6,439 bases of DNA from an uncultured Alphaproteobacteria bacterium (GCA_947304085.1 CAMZAC010000040.1:1-6439), one strand, 5' to 3'; shown: positions 1 through 5,974, counted from the first letter of the stretch. Notes: a model not told the origin generated them from the sequence alone. Numbers and translations are program-made.

Positions 1-762
1 AAACTGTCTGAAATGGCTGCAGAATTTGAGCTTGTTCGCAACGAAAACAATTCTATTAAGCAAAAAAATCAACAAATTACAGAATCTTTTCGTGAAATAG
101 CGGACGCAGATCAACAAATTATTGATGTTGTATCAAAATTGACATCCGACAATATACAAGAATTACGCAATCAATTAAAACGTATAAATTCTAATATAAC
201 TCAATTAGGGTTAAATGAAAGTAAATTGATTGAAAAAGCAAATGATTATTCAAGTCCACTTATTGGTGGGACATATAAACCAATTGATATAAAGAAAAAT
301 TCAAATATAAAATATAAAAAAATTGCTCAGGACATTGAACTATGGCACGGACTGAATAGATTAACACAAATATTGCCATTAGGTACCCCAGTAGCAAAAC
401 GAATCGTCACTTCGCCATATGGCAAACGTGCAGATCCTTTTACTGGTGCTTCCAAACATCATAAAGGTATTGATTTTGCTGGTAAAATAGGAACTGAATT
501 ATATGCCGTTGCACCTGGACGGGTTATATCAGCCGGCGAAAGATACGGATATGGAACGACTGTTGAAATAGACCATGGTTTGGGTTTCACAACACTTTAT
601 GCACATTTATCTAAAGTTATGGTTTCACGCGGAGACGGTGTTAGACCAGGAACAGTCGTTGGACTTGGGGGCTCTTCTGGACGCTCTACAGGCCCACATT
701 TACATTACGAAATTAGATATAAAGGAACGCCATTTAATCCAATTAACTTTGTAAAAGAATAA
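1..762 (+). CDS. M23 family (LytM-type) peptidoglycan endopeptidase, 5'-partial
   Basis: Zinc metallopeptidase expected to cut peptide cross-links of peptidoglycan in the periplasm. The frame is open to base 1 with no stop, so the true start, and any membrane anchor, lie upstream; the Met at base 13 is probably internal. Counting from that Met, residues 1-75 are polar, Gln/Asn/Lys-rich and probably coiled coil, followed by a linker. The M23 domain spans about 125-249. It has the H-x3-D zinc motif (H150, D154), the YAHLS catalytic His (H198) and GPHLHYE (H229, with H231 as third zinc ligand). All key residues are present, so it should be active. It sits 10 bp before a bactofilin gene. In Proteobacteria such pairs (bactofilin with LmdC- or Csd1-type M23 proteins) act in cell shape. 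The family call is sure; the shape role is inferred from the neighbour. Confidence 0.92.
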   Translation, partial: KLSEMAAEFELVRNENNSIKQKNQQITESFREIADADQQIIDVVSKLTSDNIQELRNQLKRINSNITQLGLNESKLIEKANDYSSPLIGGTYKPIDIKKNSNIKYKKIAQDIELWHGLNRLTQILPLGTPVAKRIVTSPYGKRADPFTGASKHHKGIDFAGKIGTELYAVAPGRVISAGERYGYGTTVEIDHGLGFTTLYAHLSKVMVSRGDGVRPGTVVGLGGSSGRSTGPHLHYEIRYKGTPFNPINFVKE

Positions 763-772
763 GGAAGGAACA

Positions 773-1123
773 ATGTTAGCATTTACAAACGCAGATGAAA
801 AAAAATCCCCCACAATAATTGGTGCGGGATGCAATTTGATTGGTGATATGAACACAGATCACAACGTCCAAATTCATGGTATTGTAAAAGGGAATATTTC
901 TGCTGATACAATAGTGATTGGCCGCGGTGGTGCGGTTCATGGTAATATCAAAGCACAAGCTTTGTTCTTGCACGGAACCCTTGATGGTAATGCAACTGTA
1001 AATATAGCTAATGTATTTGCCAATGCAGAAATGACCGGAACATTGTCTTATAAAACTTTGAATATAACGTGTAATACTGGTCTGGAATGTAAATTATCAA
1101 AACGAAAGGACGAAACAAAATGA
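773..1123 (+). CDS. Bactofilin (polymer-forming cytoskeletal protein)
   Basis: Small bactofilin (DUF583 family) of 116 aa. Bactofilins polymerise without nucleotide into filaments of right-handed beta-helix subunits, lie on the inner face of the membrane and localise cell-wall enzymes. The core (about residues 15-100) shows the family's regular short beta repeats with Gly turns: an ASN/Gly-rich opening ending in IGD, then IHGIVKGNI, VIGRGGAVHGNI, LHGTLDGN and MTGTLSYKTL. The N-terminal tail is short and the C-terminus is a charged Lys/Asp tail after two Cys (about 104 and 110). Two AAGGA sites (761-765, 765-769) precede the ATG, and the first overlaps the peptidase stop, which points to translational coupling. 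It overlaps the next gene by 4 bp. It is likely the scaffold for the upstream M23 enzyme: adjacency is seen, and the partnership is inferred from known bactofilin-M23 pairs. Confidence 0.93.
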   Translation: MLAFTNADEKKSPTIIGAGCNLIGDMNTDHNVQIHGIVKGNISADTIVIGRGGAVHGNIKAQALFLHGTLDGNATVNIANVFANAEMTGTLSYKTLNITCNTGLECKLSKRKDETK

Positions 1124-1566
1124 ATAAACAAGATATAACCGTTTATTTGGCTGCAGATCATCGTGGAGTAGGTTTGAAATTATACCTTTATGAAATGCTA
1201 CTAGCCGATGGATATACTGTTGTAAATTTAGGAACAGATAATTTGGAAGCACCAGTAGATTTTCCAGACGTTGCAGCAAAATTAGCTGACAAAATGCTAG
1301 AAAATCCAGAATCTCGTGGAATTTTAATTTGTGGCACCGGCGCGGGCATGGAAATCGCAGCAAACAGATACAAACATATTCGTGCCTCTCGCTGTGAAAG
1401 GCCAGAACAAGCACGAGATGACCGTTTTCATGATGACATAAATGTTTTAACATTGGCAGCTGATGATATAGATATCGAAGTGGCATTCTTATGTGCCCAG
1501 GCATTTTTGGAAAGCCCCTTTGATAATTGTGAAAAACGTATTCGCAGAATACAAAAAATATCATAA
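1120..1566 (+). CDS. rpiB: RpiB/LacA/LacB-family sugar-phosphate isomerase, probable ribose-5-phosphate isomerase B
   Basis: Predicted cytosolic isomerase interconverting ribose 5-phosphate and ribulose 5-phosphate in the pentose phosphate pathway. The length of 148 aa is normal for RpiB. Visible motifs are AADH (D13, H14) near the N-terminus, VDFPD (47-50), the active-site loop CGTGAGM with the catalytic-type Cys C71, and the His of HDDINVL (H104), which matches E. coli H99. Basic residues near 140-143 may bind phosphate. Departures from the usual pattern are Glu at 78, where Ser is common (GMS-I-AAN), and CERPEQARDD in the helix before H104, so substrate preference could differ (for example another aldose phosphate). 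The ATG overlaps the bactofilin TGA as ATGA, with AAAGGA at 1105-1110 nine bases upstream. It is therefore co-transcribed and probably translationally coupled with the shape genes. The gene lies in the only good frame; the opposite-strand frame over it is a shadow. Confidence 0.85.
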   Translation: MNKQDITVYLAADHRGVGLKLYLYEMLLADGYTVVNLGTDNLEAPVDFPDVAAKLADKMLENPESRGILICGTGAGMEIAANRYKHIRASRCERPEQARDDRFHDDINVLTLAADDIDIEVAFLCAQAFLESPFDNCEKRIRRIQKIS

Positions 1567-1598
1567 ATAAACACCCCACAATTCTGTGGGGTATTTAT
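1567..1598. terminator. Hairpin between convergent genes, probable bidirectional terminator
   Basis: A 7-bp stem CCCCACA/TGTGGGG (1574-1580 with 1585-1591) has the loop ATTC. It is extended by A-T pairs outside, with one mismatch. The flanks are A/T-rich but lack a long uninterrupted T run. It lies between the end of rpiB (plus) and the end of the 232-aa gene (minus) and could serve both. Confidence 0.75.
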
Positions 1599-1610
1599 AT
1601 TACTTTGTGT

Positions 1611-2309
1611 TTATCTTTGTTGTGCCGCAACTTTTGGTGTTGGAACAACTCTTGCTTTTGATAACATTAATAATCTTCTTTTTGCTTCCGGGAAATATTT
1701 ATCACACAATTGCATAGAGCATTCTTGAAGATATTTATTGTCATCTTGGCTAAGACGTATATTATAACAAGCCAGTCTGAACATTCCTTCAGAAATATAA
1801 AATGAGTTTGCTTCAAAATTCCCTTTTTTAATTTCTGTTTCGACAGTGTCCATAAAATGTTTAGCCATTTTTCTATCCACATCAATACAAAATTCAAAAC
1901 TCAAAGCCATATCATTCAAAGTTGCAAGTTTATTAAAAAACAATTCCCTTAAAGCAAGCGCATAAGTTCCACTTGGTAAATATCCCCACACAGCATGCAG
2001 CAATTTACGTTCTTGTTCGGCATCATCCACAGATTTGATTAAATCTAACATATCATGGCTATAATTTTTGTCACCAGCATGCCATAATTCAGACATATTA
2101 TCAATAGCGCCAAACAATGTTTCTATTCTATCATGCGCAGCAGCAGAAAAACGACCCGTCACACGCAATGTTTCAGATTTATTAGCAATATCTTTACAAT
2201 TCAAATTTTCTTCATTTATTTTCTTTGCTGTCCATTCTGCCGTAACAGAATTAACAATCAGTTTAAACAGATGTTCCAATTCATTTTTATCCACAATTTG
2301 TGTTGCCAT
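1611..2309 (-). CDS. Hypothetical protein, 232 aa, soluble, probably helical
   Basis: I do not recognise this protein. It has no signal peptide and no hydrophobic stretch long enough to span a membrane. Composition and spacing suggest an alpha-helical cytosolic protein: charged amphipathic segments at 8-30, 85-105 and 115-165, and a basic Arg/Lys segment near 210-220 followed by a Pro/Ala/Gln tail. Cys residues at 38, 141, 181, 197 and 202 are scattered and do not form a zinc motif. The start is well supported: AAAGGGG lies six bases before the ATG, and a sigma70-like promoter lies just upstream (2339-2366). It appears to be a single-gene unit between the leuS terminator and the convergent hairpin at 1574-1591. 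Coding is supported by length, start signals and an uninterrupted frame. Function is unknown. Confidence 0.8.
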   Translation of the reverse strand: MATQIVDKNELEHLFKLIVNSVTAEWTAKKINEENLNCKDIANKSETLRVTGRFSAAAHDRIETLFGAIDNMSELWHAGDKNYSHDMLDLIKSVDDAEQERKLLHAVWGYLPSGTYALALRELFFNKLATLNDMALSFEFCIDVDRKMAKHFMDTVETEIKKGNFEANSFYISEGMFRLACYNIRLSQDDNKYLQECSMQLCDKYFPEAKRRLLMLSKARVVPTPKVAAQQR

Positions 2310-2338
2310 TTATAACCCCTTTGTTATTTCTGACACAT

Positions 2339-2366
2339 AATATAGCCAAAAACTTAAAAATGTCAA
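2339..2366 (-). promoter_or_regulatory. Sigma70-like promoter of the 232-aa hypothetical gene
   Basis: On the minus strand, -35 TTGACA (2361-2366, exact consensus) and -10 TATATT (2339-2344) are separated by 16 bp. The expected start is near 2332, giving a leader of about 20-25 nt that carries AAAGGGG before the ATG at 2309. This is the closest match to consensus in the window, so the gene may be well expressed. Confidence 0.85.
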
Positions 2367-2394
2367 GTTTTATGTTATATTTTTTATAGTTCAC

Positions 2395-2424
2395 AAAAAA
2401 CCGCCCAAAAATAGGGCATTTTTT
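2395..2424 (-). terminator. Intrinsic terminator of leuS
   Basis: Read on the minus strand, an A-run and T precede GCCC, a seven-base loop TATTTTT, then GGGC, GG and a run of six T (stem arms 2403-2406 and 2414-2417). It begins 10-12 bp after the leuS stop. The GC core is short, but the U-tract is good. The loop and one arm share a 13-bp word with 5724-5736. Confidence 0.8.
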
Positions 2425-2434
2425 GTAATTATGA

Positions 2435-4834
2435 TTATTTTTTCACAACAAAATTGACCAATTTCTTCGGCACAACGATTGTTTTTATAATTGTTGCGCC
2501 CGTTAATTGACGTTCTGCTGCTTTCTTGGCAGATTCAACCAAATCAGATTCAGATATATCAACAGGAACGACAAAATCATTTGCGCGTTTACCGTTTACA
2601 GAAACAACTATCGTCATATCTGATTTAACCAATTTAGATTCATCGTATGTTGGCCATGGTTCAAATACCAAAATATCTTTGTGACCCAATTTTTCCCACA
2701 TTTCTTCTGTTAAATGCGGTGCAAACGGGTTCAACAATTGAATCAGCACCTCGTATGCTTTGCGTGGCATTTTACCGCCAGGAAATTCATTTATAAATTC
2801 CATCATCGCAGAAATCGAAGTATTGAACCCTAAATTATCAATACGCTCAGTCACATCTGCAATTAACTGATTAACCAATCTGTCTTGTTCTGGTGTTAAT
2901 TCATCATCTGTTAAATTATCAGAAAATGCCTCAACACGTTTCAAGAATCTTTGAACACCAGCCAGCGTACCTTCTGTCCAAACAGCATTATTTCTCCATG
3001 GTCCCAAAGATACAATCGTCACACGACCAGCATCTGCACCAACTCTATCCAATAATTCCGTGGTCATAAATCCATTATTGCGTGATTTAGACATTTTATA
3101 ACCATCACTGCCCAATATCAAACCGTTTGCTGTTCGTTTTGCATATGGTTCTGGTGTATTTACCAAACCTAAATCATACAAAACATGATGACAAAAACGC
3201 GAATAAATTAAATGACGTGTATTATGTTCATGTCCACCATCATAATGTGTGACCGGCATCCAATTTTCCATCTGTTTTCTTGAACAAAACTCTTTATCAT
3301 TTTTTGGGTCCAAATATCTTAAATAATACCAGTTTGAACCAGCCCATTGTGGCATAGTATCTGTTTCACGTTTAGCAGGTCCACCACACACAGGGCAGGT
3401 TGTATTCACCCAATCTGTTGCACGCGCCAAAGGACTTTCACCTTCGTCAGTTGGACGATAATCCGTCATATATGGTTGCAGCAGCGGCAGTTCGGATTCT
3501 GGTACAGGTTGCCATCCACATTTTTCACAATGAACAAGCGGAATAGGTTCACCCCAATACATCTGACGTGAAAATCCCCAATCTTTTAATTTATATTTTA
3601 CTGTACCCCGAGCAAAGCCATGTTCAGAACCATATTTAATAGCGGCGTCTATTGCTTCCTGTTTACCCATACCGTTTAAGAAATCAGAATTGATATGTTC
3701 TCCATCGCCTTCCCATACTTTATCTGGTTCACCACCAGCCAACACAGGAATTATCTTTAAACCAAATTTCTTTGCAAAATCCCAGTCACGACTATCGTGT
3801 GCAGGCACAGCCATAATTGTTCCATATGCATAATCAACCAACACATAATCAGACGTAAATACGGGAATTTCTGTATTAGTAAATGGATTGATAGCTTTGA
3901 TACCTTTTAATTCAACACCCGTCTTTTCTTTTGTGACATCGGTTCTTTCAATCTCGGTTTTAGCCGCAGATTCTTTAATATATTTCTCAACTTCGTCTTT
4001 GTTCGTTATGCGACCCGTATCTAACCATTTACGCAACAATTTATGTTCCGGAGCAATCACACAAAATGTCACACCAAATATAGTATCAACACGTGTTGTA
4101 TAAATTGTCATAATATCATCGCCGACTTTGAAATCAACATCTGCACCATGCGATTTTCCGATTAAATTGATTTCATCTTTTTTGATACGATCTTCAAAAT
4201 CTACATCTTTTAAACCGTCCAGCAATTTATCAGCATACTTTGACAAAGCCAAATTCCATTGTAATTTTAATTTCTTTTCAATAACACCATGACAACGTGG
4301 ACATTTATTATCTTCCAGTTCTTCATTTGTATATGCTGTTCTGCAACTTGGACACCAATTCATTGGCAATTCAGATTTATAAGCTAATCCAGCCTTGAAA
4401 AACTGTAAGAATATCCATTGTGTCCATTTTATATATTCAGGATCAGACGTAGCAATATGTGATTCTGGCGCAACAGACCAACCGGCACGTCTCATCACAT
4501 CTGCATACGATTGTTTTAAGTCTTTCACCACATCAGCAGGGTGTTTTCCAATCTTTGTTGCATAATGTTCAGCAGCGATTCCCAACGAATCAAATCCAAT
4601 TGGATACAAAACGTCGTATCCTTGGTGACGACGAAAACGTGCCAAAATATCCATACCCGAAAAAATGAACATATGACCACCATGCAAACCAGCACCAGAC
4701 AAGAAAGGAAATTCTGTCAACACATAATATCTTGGTTTTGAACCGTCATCTTTTGGCGTAAACGCATTTTCATCATGCCAACGTTTTTGCCATTTGGCTT
4801 CACGTTCCTTTATTTTCTGCATATCATCCGACAT
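2435..4834 (-). CDS. leuS: Leucyl-tRNA synthetase, compact and divergent
   Basis: Class Ia synthetase charging tRNA-Leu in the cytosol. From the preferred start it has 799 aa, shorter than E. coli LeuS (860). Visible in order: the HIGH-type motif HGGH (51-54) after FPFLSGAGL; a four-Cys zinc site (C161, C164, C178, C181); the CP1 editing domain with TTRVDT (246-251) and AVPAHDSRD (342-350, D347 being the expected editing Asp); a second Cys quartet (C436, C439, C480, C483); a leucine-pocket segment with H537 and H541; KMSKS (580-584); a helical anticodon-binding domain (about 628-735); and a small C-terminal domain (739-799). The leucine-specific insertion before KMSKS seen in E. coli is missing. 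An upstream ATG at 4927 is in frame, but it would place the promoter inside the gene; the ATG at 4834 has AAGGA (4841-4845) six bases away. The enzyme looks functional, with unusual active-site surroundings. Confidence 0.96.
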   Translation of the reverse strand: MSDDMQKIKEREAKWQKRWHDENAFTPKDDGSKPRYYVLTEFPFLSGAGLHGGHMFIFSGMDILARFRRHQGYDVLYPIGFDSLGIAAEHYATKIGKHPADVVKDLKQSYADVMRRAGWSVAPESHIATSDPEYIKWTQWIFLQFFKAGLAYKSELPMNWCPSCRTAYTNEELEDNKCPRCHGVIEKKLKLQWNLALSKYADKLLDGLKDVDFEDRIKKDEINLIGKSHGADVDFKVGDDIMTIYTTRVDTIFGVTFCVIAPEHKLLRKWLDTGRITNKDEVEKYIKESAAKTEIERTDVTKEKTGVELKGIKAINPFTNTEIPVFTSDYVLVDYAYGTIMAVPAHDSRDWDFAKKFGLKIIPVLAGGEPDKVWEGDGEHINSDFLNGMGKQEAIDAAIKYGSEHGFARGTVKYKLKDWGFSRQMYWGEPIPLVHCEKCGWQPVPESELPLLQPYMTDYRPTDEGESPLARATDWVNTTCPVCGGPAKRETDTMPQWAGSNWYYLRYLDPKNDKEFCSRKQMENWMPVTHYDGGHEHNTRHLIYSRFCHHVLYDLGLVNTPEPYAKRTANGLILGSDGYKMSKSRNNGFMTTELLDRVGADAGRVTIVSLGPWRNNAVWTEGTLAGVQRFLKRVEAFSDNLTDDELTPEQDRLVNQLIADVTERIDNLGFNTSISAMMEFINEFPGGKMPRKAYEVLIQLLNPFAPHLTEEMWEKLGHKDILVFEPWPTYDESKLVKSDMTIVVSVNGKRANDFVVPVDISESDLVESAKKAAERQLTGATIIKTIVVPKKLVNFVVKK

Positions 4835-4869
4835 ATTTTTTCCTTTTTTGTTTTTCGGGTTTTTAAATT

Positions 4870-4889
4870 GGTTTATTACATAATAAACC
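4870..4889 (-). promoter_or_regulatory. leuS: Dyad in the leuS leader, possible operator or RNA hairpin
   Basis: Two 9-bp arms, GGTTTATTA and TAATAAACC, are perfect inverted copies separated by two bases. The dyad starts only a few bases after the expected leuS transcription start and ends about 35 bp before the ATG. Its position suits a repressor operator or a 5'-leader hairpin. It has no U-tract, so it is not a terminator. The symmetry is seen; a function is inferred. Confidence 0.55.
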
Positions 4890-4898
4890 TGTCGCACG

Positions 4899-4927
4899 AT
4901 TTTATATTGAATTCCTTGAAAAATCAA
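4899..4927 (-). promoter_or_regulatory. leuS: Sigma70-like promoter of leuS
   Basis: On the minus strand, -35 TTGATT (4922-4927) and -10 TAAAAT (4899-4904) are separated by 17 bp. The predicted start near 4892 gives a leader of about 58 nt holding the dyad and the AAGGA ribosome site. The upstream gene has its own terminator (4961-4990), so leuS is probably transcribed mainly from here. Confidence 0.75.
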
Positions 4928-4960
4928 GTAATTTTACAAAACAAAGCAGGGGTTTTATAC

Positions 4961-4990
4961 AAAAAATCGCCAACAAAATGTGCTGGCGAT
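4961..4990 (-). terminator. Intrinsic terminator of the TM2 operon
   Basis: On the minus strand, ATCGCCA pairs with TGGCGAT (4984-4990 with 4966-4972). Further pairs follow inside after one mismatch, and a T-run occupies 4961-4966. It lies about 30 bp after the TM2 gene stop and separates that operon from leuS. Confidence 0.9.
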
Positions 4991-5020
4991 AAAATAAAAA
5001 CACAAACCCTCTTTGCGATT

Positions 5021-5464
5021 TTATTCTACAACCTCAGGCTCTATATCGATTTCTTGAACCACGACCTGAGGTTGTTGATCTGTGGTTTTTTGTACTTTGT
5101 TTGATACTTTACCAACTTCAACAACGGTTGGGTTAGGGCAACTGCAGCCAAAAGTTAGTGGTAATACCATACCGCACATCAAAAAGAACGCACCAAAAAT
5201 CATATTACCTGGTTTGTTATCCTTTTTGATTGTCAAGAACAACAAATCAATAAATGCCCATATTGCAGAAATCAGTATACCAACAATAGTCAGATCTAAC
5301 AAAATAAAACACCAACCTTGACCCTTTTTGCCCATGGCAAATTTATGCGCACCAACAAAACCGAATAGGGCACACAATATAATCAAACGTGCATTTTCTG
5401 TATCAAACCACGAACAATCATTTTTTATTTCTCGAACTTGTCTTTTTTTTACGTTATTTTTCAT
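5021..5464 (-). CDS. TM2-domain membrane protein, 147 aa
   Basis: Inner-membrane protein with a TM2 domain, a two-helix hairpin family of no settled biochemical role. Residues 1-20 are basic and end in K-x-x-C-S-W (14-19). The TM2 region covers about 26-78: first helix ILCALFGFVGAH, the short GKKGQG turn (45-50), then a second helix region ending in AFIDLLFL, with the family's Gly and Asp positions kept. A third hydrophobic segment (about 88-106) leads to CSCPNP (107-112) and then a Gln/Val/Glu-rich acidic tail (113-147), which is unusual for a bare TM2 protein. The ATG at 5464 has AAGGA (5472-5476) seven bases upstream. The upstream 60-aa gene stops only 12 bp before, so the two form an operon. 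A terminator follows at 4961-4990. The domain call is good; the cellular role is unknown. Confidence 0.85.
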   Translation of the reverse strand: MKNNVKKRQVREIKNDCSWFDTENARLIILCALFGFVGAHKFAMGKKGQGWCFILLDLTIVGILISAIWAFIDLLFLTIKKDNKPGNMIFGAFFLMCGMVLPLTFGCSCPNPTVVEVGKVSNKVQKTTDQQPQVVVQEIDIEPEVVE

Positions 5465-5476
5465 AATATTATCCTT

Positions 5477-5659
5477 TTAATGCAACAAATTATTTAACAA
5501 AACAAAACCACAAAACATTAAACAGCCAAAAACAGCCACACCTATAAAGGTAGTGAAGACCACCCAAATCCACAACCAAATCCAAGAGCAATACTCTTTC
5601 AATTGTTGCTTGAACGTGATATTATTAACATTTCTTTTTGCCATTTTTTCTCTCTCCAT
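5477..5659 (-). CDS. Small Trp-rich membrane protein, 60 aa
   Basis: I do not recognise a family. A charged N-terminus (1-22) is followed by one long hydrophobic stretch (about 25-57), enough for one long or two short membrane passes. It contains an alternating W-x-W-x-W-x-W run (W26, W28, W30, W32) and Cys at 24, 46 and 50. K21-E-Y-C-S-W26 matches the K-x-x-C-S-W of the next protein. Two starts are possible: the ATG at 5659 with AGGGG (5669-5673) nine bases upstream, or the ATG at 5644 with GGAG about nine bases upstream, which would give 55 aa. The first is preferred slightly because AGGGG also serves the 232-aa gene. A good promoter lies just upstream and the TM2 gene follows at 12 bp. Position and signals support a real gene; it may assist or bind the TM2 protein. 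Confidence 0.7.
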   Translation of the reverse strand: MEREKMAKRNVNNITFKQQLKEYCSWIWLWIWVVFTTFIGVAVFGCLMFCGFVLLNNLLH

Positions 5660-5682
5660 TATTTCAAACCCCTGACATTGAA

Positions 5683-5711
5683 ATTATATCATAAAACACA
5701 TATCAAAACAA
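5683..5711 (-). promoter_or_regulatory. Extended -10 promoter of the small-protein/TM2 operon
   Basis: On the minus strand, -10 TATAAT (5683-5688, exact consensus) is preceded by TGA, making an extended -10. A weak -35, TTGTTT (5706-5711), lies 17 bp upstream. The predicted start near 5676 gives a very short leader holding AGGGG (5669-5673) before the ATG at 5659. Confidence 0.8.
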
Positions 5712-5723
5712 ATATAAAATATG

Positions 5724-5736
5724 AAAAATAGGGCAT
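5724..5736. repeat. Copy of intergenic word AAAAATAGGGCAT
   Basis: This 13-bp word also occurs exactly at 2407-2419 inside the leuS terminator. A shorter form, AAAATAGGGC, recurs at 5800-5809. Here it lies just upstream of the small-protein/TM2 promoter. It could be a shared protein-binding site or a remnant of a dispersed intergenic element. Confidence 0.45.
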
Positions 5737-5780
5737 AAAGCACTCAAAAAAACCGCCAAACCCGCAGAAATCCGAGCTTT

Positions 5781-5816
5781 TTTTTGCGATTTTATGACTA
5801 AAATAGGGCGCAAAAA
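5781..5816. repeat. Long bulged hairpin
   Basis: The outer arms TTTTTGCG (5781-5788) and CGCAAAAA (5809-5816) enclose the inner arms ATTTTA (5789-5794) and TAAAAT (5799-5804). The loop is TGAC and AGGG is bulged on one side only. That is 14 pairs in all. Neither strand has a T-run directly after the stem, so it is not a standard terminator. It lies upstream of the small-protein/TM2 promoter. Confidence 0.6.
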
Positions 5817-5939
5817 CCAATTTTTCGCTGTTTTAACCGTTTTTTCGACATACTGCACAAAAACTATGTTATTTCCCAATTCACAAGATACACTTATTAT
5901 AGTTATCTAAAATATAAACACATATAAACATAAGATAAA

Positions 5940-5974
5940 AAACAAAAAAATTATAAAAAACAATTTTTTTGTTT
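5940..5974. repeat. Perfect 13-bp inverted repeat, all but one pair A/T
   Basis: The arms AAACAAAAAAATT (5940-5952) and AATTTTTTTGTTT (5962-5974) are separated by nine bases. The loop is A-rich. In such AT-rich DNA part of this may be chance, and the stem would be weak as RNA. It might also be bent DNA or a weak terminator. Confidence 0.5.

Noticed and set aside
1120..1566. Loss of the catalytic His in RpiB because the CHD/CSE region reads CER
   Set aside because: Alignment by eye with E. coli RpiB places the catalytic His in the later H-N/D-D-NVL motif, which is present as H104, and C71 is also kept.
1097..1579. 160-codon open frame on the minus strand over rpiB
   Set aside because: It is antisense to a clear RpiB-family gene, has a composition typical of a reverse-complement shadow (many Cys, His, Leu, Phe), and lacks a ribosome site.
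2068..2340. Plus-strand frames over the start of the 232-aa gene
   Set aside because: They are antisense to a gene with a strong promoter and ribosome site, have no start signals of their own, and have shadow composition.
4835..4892. T-box or other riboswitch in the leuS leader
   Set aside because: The leader is only about 58 nt, has one simple dyad, no T-box consensus and no terminator hairpin.
4835..4927. 31-residue N-terminal extension of LeuS from an in-frame upstream ATG
   Set aside because: The leuS -10 and -35 and the leader dyad lie inside this stretch, the residues do not resemble a LeuS N-terminus, and the ATG at 4834 has its own AAGGA site.
4775..5104. 109-codon plus-strand frame between leuS and the TM2 gene
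   Set aside because: It runs antisense through the leuS start, its promoter and the TM2 terminator, and overlaps the TM2 coding end.
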